A DNA stretch of 64,000 bases, taken from Batillaria attramentaria (Eukaryota > Mollusca > Gastropoda > Batillariidae). The position numbers and the translations under genes were made by a program. Below are positions 9,666 through 19,656 of the stretch, one piece after another. The notes below the pieces were generated by a model, which was not told the origin of the DNA, made no database searches, and saw only the letters and a list, made by a program, of their open reading frames with translations. Numbering within the stretch: position 1 is the first letter of the stretch; every line of letters starts with the position of its first letter. The stretch covers positions 1,224,501 through 1,288,500 of the forward strand of contig JACVVK020000147.1 in the NCBI GenBank assembly GCA_018292915.2. The letters are read 5' to 3'.

Positions 9666-9685
9666 ATGTGTCATTACATGCATAA

Positions 9686-9794
9686 CAGTCCCGGCTGGGG
9701 CCAGATATTTGTGCTGGCCCTTTTCTCGTTGCCTCGTCTTTGATATCACCCATACGTTGTGAAACAAGGACATTAATTCCCAAACACCCACCCA
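9686..9794 (+). mobile_element. SINE-A, 5'-truncated
   Basis: Starts inside the B box region (CAGTCCCGGCTGGGGCC) and keeps the body and CAAACACCCACCC tail. Confidence 0.8.
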
Positions 9795-9894
9795 TCCTTA
9801 GGGTTACAATATCTAAAGTAGAAACAATGCATGACCTTTGCCAAGTATTCACTGGAAGAAAAAAGCGTATGTTTTGAACGTAACCGGTGTTTTA

Positions 9895-10050
9895 TTTTGT
9901 TTTTGTTGTTTGTTTGTTGCTGTTGTTTGTTTGTTTGTTGCTGTTGTTTTATTTTCTGTTTGTTTGTTTGTTTGTTTGTTTGTTTGTTTGTTTGTTTGTT
10001 TGTTGTTTGTTTGTTTGTTTTGGGGAGTGGGGTGTGGGGGGGGGGGCAAA
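9895..10050. repeat. (TTTG)n/(TTG)n microsatellite and G run
   Basis: TTTG and TTG repeats at 9900-10020, followed by a G-rich block at 10021-10046. Confidence 0.95.
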
Positions 10051-10744
10051 GCGCTGCCACAAGTGCATGTGTCCTGCTGTCTGAAATGAACATGGGAACC
10101 GTGTGACAGCCGGCTTGAGCTAAGAATCTGAATCTAAACAACTGCGGACATGCTGCGTGGGAATAATGCATGTACGCCATTTCCCCAAGGACGAAAATAC
10201 ATTGACTGAAAAGCCCCCACCCCTCGGAGATAAAAAAACAAACAAAAACAAAAACCAGAAACATCTACAAAAACAATTACATAACTCCAAAGAAAACAGC
10301 AACACAGTAACAACGACAACGACAACAAACAACAAACAACAACACTGTTGTAACGTCAGTTCGGATCTAGCTTCACCTGACAAAATGATCAGGAGCATCC
10401 AGGTGAGCCATCGCCATTTAGTTTGCTTACTGCGCCGTTAGCCACGTCAGTGACTACTAGCGCAGTGCCTAGAACAAACGAAGGCAGTCATGATCTTGAG
10501 AATGAGTTTTCTCGCTTTAAACAGCTTGCTCTGCAATGATTACGTCTATTGTTTCAAGAAAGAAACACACTCACAAAACAACAACAAAATATCACCCTCT
10601 TCAGAACCTTTAGTTTTACCATGTCGTGTTAGGATGTATCATAGCTGTGTGTACGTAGCGTGTATGTGACGTGCATTTCATGTGTATGTAATGTGACATG
10701 TATTTCATGTGTATCTCATGTGTATGTATTGCCACTCTACCGTT
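10051..10744. other. No gene seen
   Basis: Contains an A-rich (CAA)n stretch (10230-10350). ATGATCAGGAGCATCCAG followed by GTGAGC at about 10384-10407 looks like a small exon with a donor, but there is no supporting protein match. Confidence 0.3.
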
Positions 10745-10812
10745 GTGAGGCGCCCAGAGCTCCAGCAGGAGCTTGGGCGCCAGACAAATTAATTATTATT
10801 ATTATTTATGAT
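10745..10812 (+). repeat. SINE-type 3' tail hairpin ending in (ATT)n
   Basis: GGCGCCCAGAGCTCC...GGAGCTTGGGCGCC forms a stem-loop and is followed by (TTA)n. This is the same kind of 3' end seen at 50392-50460. Confidence 0.6.
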
Positions 10813-10900
10813 CTTTTCGACTGAGCCATTACAACTCAATATCGATCACTACTAGTTTTTTTTCAAAAGTGTGTTCAAAATTAAAATGCACACAACACCT

Positions 10901-11216
10901 TGTTGTATTTTACTCCTGCTACGTCGCTCTCTTCGTGCACTCGCAGAAAAGACACGGGATACAACAGAATACAACTCCAATACTTTATTAACAGAAGATG
11001 CGCGGAGTACAAATTCATAAAAGAAGAAGAACCCAGAACGCTGTGCAGGGCTGCTTATATACTAAACAGGTCAGATCTAGAACATTCCTCAACTTACTGG
11101 CAAGTTCGAAATCTTTCCAAGGTTACGTAATCTACTGACGTTACGGCACCAGCATGTTCTGGGATGGTCTCCCAAATTTCCATCGATATGCAGTGGCTTT
11201 TGAGATCTCTACAACA
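10901..11216 (-). mobile_element. Solo LTR (316 bp) with 6-bp target duplication
   Basis: The ends are TGTTGTA...TACAACA and the element is flanked by ACACCT at 10895-10900 and 11217-11222. On the minus strand there is TATATAAG (about 11053-11060) followed downstream by AATAAA (about 10984-10989), the TATA and poly(A) signals expected of an LTR, in the right order. No internal retroelement coding region is attached, so this is a recombination-derived solo LTR. Superfamily (Gypsy or BEL/Pao) is undetermined. Confidence 0.75.
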
Positions 11217-11222
11217 ACACCT

Positions 11223-11510
11223 TTAATTAACTCTTAAGAGCCCAAGCCCGACCACTCCCTGCTCACTATTTGATAAGACTGGTTAACAAGGACAAGCCAC
11301 TGCACACCAGCAGGAGCCACTTCAAGCCACTATTAACGCAAGGCGTGGGCCTTCCCCCGCTAGGCCCGAGACCTCTGTAGTTTGCATAATCGTGGCTTGA
11401 AGTTGCTTCTAGTGATCTGAAGATTTCAAGAAAACTGCAATATTTGTCGGGCTTTTAAGAATTATCCCGAGCAACAAATTTAACATTTTAAACAGTTTTA
11501 GACGTGTTTT
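11223..11510. repeat. Dispersed repeat family H (MITE-like), copy 1
   Basis: Runs from CTCTTAAGAGCCCAAGCCCG to GTCGGGCTTTTAAGAATTAT, imperfectly inverted ends. Internally AGCCACTTCAAGCCACTA is partly complementary to GTGGCTTGAAGTTGCT. A second copy is at 19657-20285 and a partial one at 46517-46760. Confidence 0.65.
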
Positions 11511-11549
11511 TAAAGTTGGACAGATTTTTTTGTAAGAATAACACAGAGA

Positions 11550-11578
11550 GTGACAGACAGACAAACAGACAGAGACAC

Positions 11579-11611
<33 letters not shown>

Positions 11612-11642
11612 GACACAGGAGACAGACAGACAGACAGACAGA
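11550..11642. repeat. (GACA)n microsatellite
   Basis: Interrupted GACA/GACAGA repeats. Confidence 0.95.
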
Positions 11643-11812
11643 GAGTCACCTGCACTGCTTCTGTTCAGACTGCTGCTGAATCCGATGCAGTCACGAGCCT
11701 ATCACCTATCAGTGCAATTTTCAAGTCGTTACGTCAGATTTTGATATTCGTCAAGGCCTAATATGATAAATTCTTCAGTGACTGTGGTGGATTCATTAGC
11801 ATCTTCACGGTC

Positions 11813-11851
11813 GCACACACACACACACACACAACACACACACACACACAC

Positions 11852-11933
<82 letters not shown>
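11813..11933. repeat. (CA)n microsatellite
   Basis: About 120 bp of CA with two small interruptions. Confidence 0.98.
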
Positions 11934-11935
<2 letters not shown>

Positions 11936-12065
11936 ATCTCTCCCTCCCTCTTTGATATTTCGTTTTTTTCCTGATAGCGCTTTTCTTGTTTTTGTATTAT
12001 CTACATCGTGTATGACGTTCTGGTCTGCCGATGTTTTTTTTTTTTCCATTTTCATTCTTTCTTTT

Positions 12066-12130
12066 ACGATAGTGTAGCAACGGCAAGTCTGAAAATGGTT
12101 TGTGTGCCTATAACGTCTAACTTTAAAAAA

Positions 12131-12164
<34 letters not shown>
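12066..12164 (+). mobile_element. LINE 3' UTR fragment plus (CT)n
   Basis: TAGCAACGGCAAGTCTGAAA matches the 3' tail of the LINE remnant at 25985-26055. A (CT)n run follows at 12132-12163. Confidence 0.5.
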
Positions 12165-12166
<2 letters not shown>

Positions 12167-12216
12167 AAAAGGACGTTAAACCCTCAAACACCTACCCACC
12201 CCACCCCCACTCACCC
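12164..12216 (+). mobile_element. SINE-A 3' fragment
   Basis: TGGAAAAGGACGTTAAACCC with CAAACACCTACCC tail, starting directly at a (CT)n run. Confidence 0.75.
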
Positions 12217-12223
12217 TCTCTCT

Positions 12224-12224
<1 letters not shown>

Positions 12225-12288
<64 letters not shown>
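12225..12288. repeat. (CT)n(GT)n microsatellite
   Basis: CT run switching to GT run, about 390 bp upstream of the hydrolase start codon. Confidence 0.95.
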
Positions 12289-12290
<2 letters not shown>

Positions 12291-12682
12291 CCGGCACTGC
12301 AAGCGAGCGACTCGAAAGCCGGACAGGTGTACTCATACAGTACACGTCCGTGCATCAGCATATCCACAGCGTGTGAACTGGACTCAGCGTGTGTCAAACT
12401 GTGTCAGATTGCGCTGTGCGCGGAGCAAATCCACTAGGCAATACGCCCGTGACACTACGACCTTGACCCCGCGACACAGGGCTTGCGGACAAAATCTATG
12501 AGGCTGCCGGCGGACGCCACACTAAACCCGGTGACTTCTTTCACCTTCTTGTTAGTGCATGTGAATGTAAATGTAATACTCTGACGGGTATACAGCTGTC
12601 AGCAGAGGCCTGACGTGAAATTTGCTGCCGGGTGATATCCACTGATATCAGGAGCAGCGCTGAGAAAGTCCAGCCAAAGATC

Positions 12683-12835
12683 ATGGGTGTGCTTGTGAGG
12701 CTGACTGCGGGTTTTGCTGTGTTTGTTGCCATTGTCGCGTACGGCTTGTGGACCCCTGTACCTTCTGATATCGACCAACCGCACTTGATACAAATTCCAG
12801 CCGCTGCCCAGAAAGTTCTTAAATTCTTTCAAGCG
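12683..12835 (+). CDS. AADAC-like exon 1: start and signal anchor
   Basis: 51 codons ending at GCG|GTGGGT. Residues 7-22 (LTAGFAVFVAIVAYGL) form a single hydrophobic signal-anchor segment, followed by WTPVPSDIDQP, typical of the luminal side of AADAC-family proteins. Confidence 0.85.
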
Positions 12836-12848
12836 GTGGGTGAATGGA

Positions 12849-12884
<36 letters not shown>

Positions 12885-12934
12885 GTGTGTGTGTGTGTGT
12901 GTGCCACGGTGTGAGTGTGTGTGTGTGTGTGTCA

Positions 12935-13010
<76 letters not shown>

Positions 13011-15618
13011 ACTGACTAAGTACTGAGTATGACCGTGCAAATTCAGCTCAGTCTGCCTCTTCAGTCAGCGTGACAATCGCTGGTATCTCAACCTATAATT
13101 ATGAGTCTAACTGTATCTGATGTGTGTGCGATATGACTGTAACCTACTTAGTCGCCAGATATCGTATGTAAATTTTTTTTGCACACAAATCATTTCCATT
13201 TATTTTACTAATTAGAAAATGCTATTTCAAACTAATGGTGTTCTGCGGCAGGAATGGATTGGTCGAGTTTGGTTTGGCCACACGAACCAGTTCCAACTAA
13301 CCCGTGCAATAATGAAAGCCACGGTCCGTACACCGGCCCCAGATGCCGATCCGGATCTTGAGGTATGAATATCAAGTGTCCTCTCTTTTTCTCTCTCTCT
13401 TTTTTTTTTTTTTTTTTTTTTGCTGCTGCTGCCCCAACTCTTTTGCCAGTTCCAGTGGTGTTCCTCCGAAGTCACGGCTGGAATCCACGGAGGACTCGGA
13501 AGCTGGGGCAGTTTTTATTATGCATGGTGATGGAGATGAGGATGATGGTGAGATGTTGCTTTGGAGGTCCGTGTGGTTTGGGACTGCGGGACAGGGCCGC
13601 ATTCCACGCTTCCTGTCATAAATATCCCGGCATTAACCAGGCCCGGGAACTACGGAACCTGCGGTGCCGGCCGTGTAATCATCCACATCATGTCATACCA
13701 AGGGAAGCACCCCCAAAGTTGCACCCGTGAAGTGGGTGAATCTTGGCTGTGTGGCAACAGCCTCCCCGTTGGGCCCATAGCACACCCGCTCTGGGTAGGA
13801 GCCGACCTATGTAGGAAAAATACCGCTTGCCTCGGCTGGGACTCGAACCCGGGTCTCCCGGTCCACGGTCCGAAGTGCTAAACACTACACTACGGGGGCC
13901 GGTAAGTGTCCTATTTTAAAGATTTTTCTAGGCGCACAAATCGTTCTACGCTGTTTGGGTGGTGCCTAGCATCACACCACTAAAAGACACAGGCACAAAT
14001 ACACGTACAGACAGGCTGGCGGTCATCTGACTGAAGCCAAAAGGCAGTAAGTCAGCGTGGGGAGCCGGGGTGACCGAATGGTAGAGCGTTGGGCTTCTAA
14101 TGCTCGGGTCGTGAGTTCGTATCCCGGCTGGGGCCAAATATTTGTGCTGGCTTTTTCATCGTTGCCCGTCTTTGATATCACCCGTATGTGGTGGAAAAGG
14201 GCGTTAAACCCACAAACACCCACCCACCCCAGTAAGTCAGCGGCCGGCAGTGTGGTTATCACACTCGACCTTTGTGTTTTCTTCGTTTGCATGGCCATCA
14301 AACGTTATTGTGTTGCATTAGGAGCGCTACTAGATAGAAGCCAAAACGCAGCAGCCGGTAACACACTCGACCTTGTAGCTTTTTTTTTTTTTTTTTTGCA
14401 CGGTCATTAAACGTTATTGTGTTGCATTAGGAGCGCCGCTAATCTCTAAGATAGAAGCCAAAACGCAGTAGCCAGTAACACACTCGACCTTATAGCTGAT
14501 TTTTCTCTTTTTTGCACGGCCAGTAAACGTTATTGTGTTGCATTAGCAGCGCTACTAATCTCTAAGATGAACTATTTCGAGCAAACAGGCGCAGTCACTT
14601 GCGCAACTGTTTCCATAACAGAAGTCTCTCTATATATGAAATATTAAAATATTAATGGTAACAATAGCGCCCTTAACTCAATTCGTGTTAACCAGAGTGG
14701 CTGATTTCCATGAAGTGATCGAGGTAGGGAACTCTGCCATTTTTCTATGTCTATTTGTGCCCAGCAGAAGATTTCTTGGCGAAAAATATGCGGATAAATT
14801 TGTCTGGCCCGTTGCCCTGTATGGCTCATGACACGATGTGGGAGACGATGTGGTTTGAACAAACACGGGAAACAGCTCAAAACACTCTGCAGAAAAGTTT
14901 GGACAAAATCATGTTGTAGTAGCACGCCACACGGGAAACACGGGAAAAACACCATGTTCGCTGTTTGTTCGGACTAAAAACGCTCCCGTGTGACATCAGC
15001 CTAAGCGTGTTTTTAACCTCTTTTGTATTGTGAAGAGTGTTTTTGTGCAGGTGACGGATCTCGTGTTCAACGGTGTACCGGTGCGCGTGTACCGACCACG
15101 CAGTGCGTCTGTACCCACTCCTGCACTCATGCATTTCCACGGCGGGGGATGGTGTCTAGGGTCTATCTACCGTGAGTGTTAAAGACATTTTTCTGTTGTA
15201 TTTGTTGTTGTTGGTTTTTGTTTTTGTTTTTCTGTTGTTGTTCTTTTGTTGTTTTTTTTGTTGTTGTTGTTGTTGGGGGGGGGGGGGGGTTACTTGATTT
15301 GGAAAAGAAAAATCCATCCAAATTCCTGCCTACCAGGGAATCGAACCTGGCGGCTCAGGATCCGAAATCGGATACCTTAACCACTAGACCAACTCCCCTT
15401 GTCTACATTTTGAAACCATAATCATGGATATTATTTTGTCTTGTGTAATTCCAACCACTAGTCATATGCAAGTGTTCCTGCTGTGGGTGGATGAATTAAT
15501 TTTATAATGAACGTGTTTCAGATGACCTGGAGAACCCGTCACGATACATCGCTCGTCACTCGCAGGCGGTCGTGGTCGCAGTCGAGTACATTTCGCAATA
15601 CACCAGCTAGATTCAAGG

Positions 15619-15685
<67 letters not shown>

Positions 15686-15741
15686 GTTTGTTTGTTTGTT
15701 TGTTTGTTTGTTTGTTTGGATGTTCTTTGGTTGTTGTTTTT

Positions 15742-15782
<41 letters not shown>

Positions 15783-16005
15783 AAACCGCTCGACTCTTTC
15801 ACCGAGACCTACAGACCTAAGCCCCCATCCCCCACTCCATCCCCCCCACCCCCCTCGCCGTGGCTAGTAGCCATTGTAAGGCAAGGCAGACTTGTTCAAT
15901 GGCATACAAAGCGCACATCTCCTAGCGCTCAACTTTACTTACTTCCCCTGCTTTGAAATTGACCTGACTGGACGCATGTTTTCGGCTTTAGCGACGCCTT
16001 TGTTC

Positions 16006-16093
<88 letters not shown>

Positions 16094-16284
16094 AACATTT
16101 CACTATCATACGGACCGTTTGCAGGTACCGCTTGGCCCCGGAACATCCCTTCCCAGCGGCCTTGGATGACTGTGTCGTGGCCACTGCGCACAGTGCTGAA
16201 AAATGGCCATGAACTTGGCATTGACACCAGTAAAGTTGGGGTCGCGGGTAAGTTTGTCGTTTGTTGTAACTTTTTTTCTGTGAG

Positions 16285-16373
<89 letters not shown>

Positions 16374-18292
16374 TAGAGAGAGAGAGAGAGAGACTTTTTG
16401 TTTGAATAACAGATACGCTTCGTACAGAAATTTGCTGACTGTGTGCTGTTATAACGGACAGCTGATTAAAAGATGTACAATCTTTTTCCAGTATTTAAAA
16501 TTATGGTGTCTGTTTCATGTGTGTGTTTATGTTTCTTTTTTTGTGTGTGAATGTAAGTTTGCATGTGTTCAAATGACATCTTCTGTTAAAACAGTCTGTG
16601 TGGGCAATGTCACAGCTACGAATCAATTTTTCTAACAATCCAAAATGGTTCATATTTTGAGCACATCTAAAAAGCATCATGTTCTTGTCACCATTGGTAG
16701 AGCTTTGGACTCTCAATGCTCTGGTCATGAGTTCGTATCCCGGCTGGGGCCAAATATTTGTGCTGGCTTTTTCATCGTTGCCCCGTCTTTGATACCACCC
16801 GTATGTGGTGGAAAAGGACGTCAAACCCCCCAAAACCAACCCACCCAACCCTCTTGCCACCATTATAAGCCCTGGTCGGTCTGTGAGATTAAAAGTGCTT
16901 AAAAGACCGGCAGGATGTGTCTTCAAAGACCACAAACAATGCCGACCGCTTTGTTGTCACGTGACAGGTTACAGTGCCGGCGGGAATCTGGCAGCAGTAG
17001 TATCACTCCGCCTGCAGGAACCAGAGTTCCAGACGCTGCCCAAACTCCGCTACCAGGTGCTGCTCATGGCGTCGCTGCAGAAAGTTGACCTCAACCTTCC
17101 GTCCACAGCCAACGAGGTCTTCTACGGGGGTCTGATGTCGCGTCAGGGCTCTGCTGACTTCGCGCTGTCTTACGCCGGCCTTGACCTCTCGCCGGATACG
17201 GTCCAGCAGGTCGCGCGCAACCAGCACGTGCTCCCCGAGACGAAGGCCCGGTTAGCCAAGTACGTGCACAGGAACCTGGTGAAGGAAGAACTGGAGCGAA
17301 CGTCAAAGACGTTGAAAATTGAACAGGTAGGTCTTAGCGGCCAGACGAGTGACTGGAAGTTTGTAATTAATACTTAACACTGATAAAAATGTGTGGATTT
17401 TGTAGGCTCTTTTCCCGGTTGCCCGGCTCAAAGCGCAGCGAACTGAACGCAACACGCACGCGCACATGAATCACACGCATTCTTTCATAAACCGGAACAC
17501 ATGAGATTCACGTAGTGCAAGTGGTCAGTGCAGCTAACTATTTTTCGGAATAAAACATTGTATTTTTGTTTGTTTGTTTGTTTGTTTGTTTTTAGGGGTT
17601 TGTTTTTGTTCAGCCGTCGGAGACCAGGCAGCAGCAAACTCGCCGGTGGGGTGTGTGTTTGGGGGTTTAACGTCCTTTTCCGTCACACACGGGTGATATC
17701 AAAGACGGGGCAAGGATGAAAAAGCCAGCACAAATGTTTCGCCCCAGCCGGGATTCGAACTCACGACCCGAGCATTGGAAGTCCAACGCTCTACCATTCG
17801 GCCACCCCGTCTCCCCCACTGGCGCAGTAGTTACAACAACTGTTCCAAACACTATTACGGCACTTTGTCTTGGGGGGGGGGGGGCTGCATTTCCTTAGCC
17901 TTTGGCAGGCCTCTTTCAACTCGTTTTTCTCTTTTACTTCTTTGAAGGAAGTTCAGCCCGCTGAGACCCAGACAGCAGCAAACCGTTCCCTGGCCGCTCT
18001 AGCCGAACCGATCTTTCTCCACCCGCTGTTCTCGCCGCTACTGGCAGAGGAGTCTTCGTTACAGCGTCTGCCACGGACGATGGTGGTGAGCGCACGATAC
18101 GACATTGTGCGGGATGACTCTCTGCTGTTTGTGCGTCGTCTGCGCGCCGCTCGGGTCCCTGTGACGTCACTGCTGTTGGAGACTGCTCACCACATTTCGT
18201 TGACCTTCTTCACACCCGAACCTGGGTCAGAAGTGGCGAAGGAAGCTTACAGGAAAGTGTTTGATTTCATGAAACAAGCTGTGAATAGTTGA
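12683..18292 (+). CDS. Arylacetamide deacetylase-like serine hydrolase, seven-exon gene (exon 5 frameshifted)
   Basis: Exons 12683-12835, 13252-13362, 15051-15171, 15522-15585, 16125-16247, 16968-17326 and 17948-18292 join in frame with GT-AG introns, except for one extra base in exon 5. The expected product is about 424 residues, normal for the AADAC/NCEH1 branch of the hormone-sensitive-lipase family. These are ER-membrane alpha/beta hydrolases that cleave acyl esters and acetamides. Visible landmarks are an N-terminal signal anchor, HGGGW oxyanion loop (exon 3), YRLAPEHPFPAALDD (exon 5), GYSAGGN nucleophile elbow with Ser (exon 6), acid in YDIVRDD and His in TAHHISL (exon 7). The start ATG has A at -3 and G at +4. 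The frameshift makes this either a young pseudogene or a sequencing error, because every other exon is clean. Confidence 0.85.
12850..13008. repeat. (CT)n(GT)n microsatellite in intron 1
   Basis: CT run at 12851-12878, then interrupted GT to 13008, starting 15 bp after the exon 1 donor. Confidence 0.97.
13252..13362 (+). CDS. AADAC-like exon 2
   Basis: 37 codons between acceptor TTCTGCGGCAG and donor GAG|GTATGA, phase 0 at both ends. Encodes EWIGRVWFGHTNQFQLTRAI and following residues up to PDADPDLE, the cap region before the hydrolase core. Confidence 0.8.
13383..13903 (-). mobile_element. SINE-B in intron 2, antisense, with 9-bp target duplication
   Basis: AAGTGTCCT at 13374-13382 and 13904-13912 flank a minus-strand SINE-B: the (A)n/(CAA)-type tail appears as a T run near 13401-13420, and the head is TACGGGGGCC at the right. 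It begins only 11 bp after the exon 2 donor. Confidence 0.9.
13930..14625 (+). repeat. Dispersed repeat family G, copy 1, with internal ~102-117-bp tandem units
   Basis: Shares CATCACACCACT, GACACAGGCAC-like and TTATTGTGTTGCATTA segments with 31165-31455, 58190-58405 and 60850-61185. The part holding ACACTCGACC and AACGTTATTGTGTTGCATTA is triplicated (14261, 14363, 14480). A SINE-A is inserted in it. Confidence 0.65.
14058..14229 (+). mobile_element. SINE-A in intron 2 with 13-bp target duplication
   Basis: CAGTAAGTCAGCG at 14045-14057 and 14230-14242. Intact tRNA-like head with A and B boxes (TGACCGAATGGTAGAGCG, GAGTTCGTATCCCGGC). Confidence 0.93.
15051..15171 (+). CDS. AADAC-like exon 3: oxyanion hole HGGGW
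   Basis: Acceptor TTTTTGTGCAG, donor C|GTGAGT, phase 0 in and phase 1 out. Encodes VTDLVFNGVPVRVYRPR and LMHFHGGGWCLGS. The HGGGW loop stabilises the tetrahedral intermediate in this family. Confidence 0.9.
15176..15290. repeat. T-rich (TTG)n tract and G run in intron 3
   Basis: TTG/TTTG repeats followed by about 15 G. Confidence 0.9.
15316..15400 (-). repeat. tRNA-like SINE head (or tRNA pseudogene)
   Basis: On the minus strand GGGAGTTGGTCTAGTGGTTA and GGTTCGATTCCCTGG match RNA polymerase III A and B boxes. The T arm needs an 8-base loop and the acceptor ends do not pair, so it is not a functional tRNA. The following GGAATTTGGATGG does not match SINE A-D, so it may be a fifth family. Confidence 0.6.
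15522..15585 (+). CDS. AADAC-like exon 4
   Basis: 64 bases, acceptor CGTGTTTCAG, donor GA|GTACAT (a weak donor after GT). Encodes HDLENPSRYIARHSQAVVVA and VE; the split codon with exon 5 gives the conserved EYRLAP junction. Confidence 0.8.
15618..15780. repeat. (TTG)n(TTTG)n and (GT)n microsatellites in intron 4
   Basis: TTG about 20 units, then TTTG, then GT at 15744-15778. Confidence 0.97.
16009..16091. repeat. (CT)n(AT)n microsatellite in intron 4
   Basis: CT run to 16055 and AT run to 16090, ending 35 bp before exon 5 and so close to the branch region. Confidence 0.97.
16125..16247 (+). pseudogene. AADAC-like exon 5 with one-base frameshift
   Basis: Acceptor GTTTGCAG, donor GCGG|GTAAGT. 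The first part reads YRLAPEHPFPAALDDCVVAT in the frame set by exon 4. The second part, VLKNGHELGIDTSKVGVAG, is read one base later and joins exon 6 correctly. The exon is 123 bases where 122 are needed. The shift lies at about 16186-16192 (GCGCACAGTG). Without correction the frame stops at a TGA (16210-16212). Confidence 0.85.
16289..16394. repeat. (GT)n(GA)n microsatellite in intron 5
   Basis: About 84 bp GT followed by a GA run. Confidence 0.98.
16688..16850 (+). mobile_element. SINE-A in intron 5, 5'-truncated
   Basis: Begins in the A box (CCATTGGTAGAGC) and keeps the B box GAGTTCGTATCCCGGC and body. The tail is CAAAACCAACCCACCC. Confidence 0.85.
16968..17326 (+). CDS. AADAC-like exon 6: nucleophile elbow
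   Basis: Acceptor CACGTGACAG, donor CAG|GTAGGT, 119 codons plus a split Gly. Begins at (A)GYSAGGNLAAVVSLRLQ, with the catalytic Ser. The family consensus is GDSAGGN; the Asp before Ser is Tyr here. The rest covers the core strand and the lid segment to ERTSKTLKIEQ. Confidence 0.9.
17399..17560 (-). mobile_element. SINE-C fragment in intron 6
   Basis: Minus-strand match to the 3' half (AACACGCACGCGCACATGAA, CACGCATTCT). No head. Confidence 0.7.
17644..17817 (-). mobile_element. SINE-A in intron 6, antisense
   Basis: GGGGGTTTAACGTCCTTTTC to GGCCACCCCGTCTCCCC, both pol III boxes readable on the minus strand. Confidence 0.9.
17948..18292 (+). CDS. AADAC-like exon 7: catalytic Asp and His, stop
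   Basis: Acceptor CTTTGAAG, 114 codons and TGA at 18290-18292. Contains MVVSARYDIVRDDSLLFVRR, whose YDxxRDD holds the catalytic acid, and TAHHISL where the family has the catalytic His. Ends DFMKQAVNS. AATAAA at about 18819 could serve polyadenylation. Confidence 0.9.
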   Translation, partial: EVQPAETQTAANRSLAALAEPIFLHPLFSPLLAEESSLQRLPRTMVVSARYDIVRDDSLLFVRRLRAARVPVTSLLLETAHHISLTFFTPEPGSEVAKEAYRKVFDFMKQAVNS

Positions 18293-19030
18293 TCGGCGAT
18301 TTAATTACTCTGCGCGTACCAAACACTTTCGCCACCCTCTGGTTTCCTGGTTGTATTCAGAGTGGAAATGAAATGCATATGTATGCAGTTCATTGTAGTC
18401 CTTCCTTTCTTCCTCCCCCGCCCGCCCCGCCTCACCTCCCCCCCCCCCCCCAGTTTTTTTTTTGTTTTGTTTTTTTGAGGGGGTTACTTCTGGAGTTTTT
18501 GTTTTGTGTTTGCTTGTTTGTTTGTTTTTGTTGGGTTTTGTTGTTGTTATTGTTGTTGTTATTGTTTTGTTGCTTTGTTTTGAATCAATCATCAATGTCA
18601 GCTTTAGCCCTTTCATGGGAGACAACCCAAGAATCCCCAGCAGCTCAGTGGCACAACGTGTACGCGGTTACGTCCCCTATGTCAGACGCTGCCACTTCCA
18701 CCTTTCCAACAGCACGAGCAGTTTTGTCGAGTTCGAAACTTACACGTGAAACAGACACACAGTTTTTCTCTGTTACAGTATTTTCTATGATATGCTACGA
18801 ATAACAATCGTCATTAGAATAAATTAATGACATTTTGGCATCAGCGCGTTGTCTCTTTTCTGTTTGAATTGCTTTGTCCTACAGTCAATGAATTCACCCT
18901 TATTGATACTTAGAGGGTTGCTTATACAGAAGAAGATTTTTTCAGGGACAATGTTTACTGAAGTAAATTATTTAGTAGTGCAGGAATATAAATAAAGTGA
19001 TAGTGAACTGTCCATGACTAGGTTTTCGTT
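18293..19030. other. 3' flank of the hydrolase gene, no gene seen
   Basis: C-rich and T-rich tracts (18412-18590). AATAAATTAATGAC near 18819 is the likely poly(A) region. No exon is convincing. Confidence 0.4.
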
Positions 19031-19034
19031 CTTT

Positions 19035-19170
<136 letters not shown>

Positions 19171-19557
19171 TGTACAATTATATGAATTATTTATCTTAAC
19201 TTCTTTATGTGTCTTATGCTCGCCCGCATGAATTGCCCTACGGGGATAAATAAAGTATTTTTGACTTTGACTTTGACTTGACTAGTTAACAAAGTTATCA
19301 TCATCATATTTCTCGCTATCACATTCCAGACATTGTCAGTCTAGTCCAGTCTGCAGTTCAGCCCGAAACTCACGTGCACAGCACAGGTTAGGGACAGCAA
19401 GCAGGCTACCTCAAGCCTGAGGTAGATTTCTCGAGCTCAATTGTAGACTGTAGTCGCCACATGCCTTGCAGCTTTCGGGAAAGACTAATGAACGTTTTAT
19501 GTGACTGGTGCATGAGCTGTGGCTCAAAACATACCAGTTCCGTCAGGCTTTCCATAG

Positions 19558-19650
19558 ATAACTGGGACCCAGCGGCGCGCTTCACCCAGAGGAAGCAGCC
19601 GAACTTCCCGAAAAGGATGATAAAGTAGTATAAAAAAAAAAATCTGATGC
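19558..19650 (+). mobile_element. SINE-D 3' fragment
   Basis: GCGGCGCGCTTCACCC, GGAAGCAGCCGAACTTCCCG and AAAAGGATGATAAAGTA match the 3' end of SINE-D. Confidence 0.75.
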
Positions 19651-19656
19651 ACAGAT

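Noticed and set aside
13372..13881. Open frames sharing sequence at 8830, 13561, 33718 and 41605 (HSTLPVINIPALTRPGN)
   Set aside because: Shared because they lie in SINE-B copies; not a protein family.
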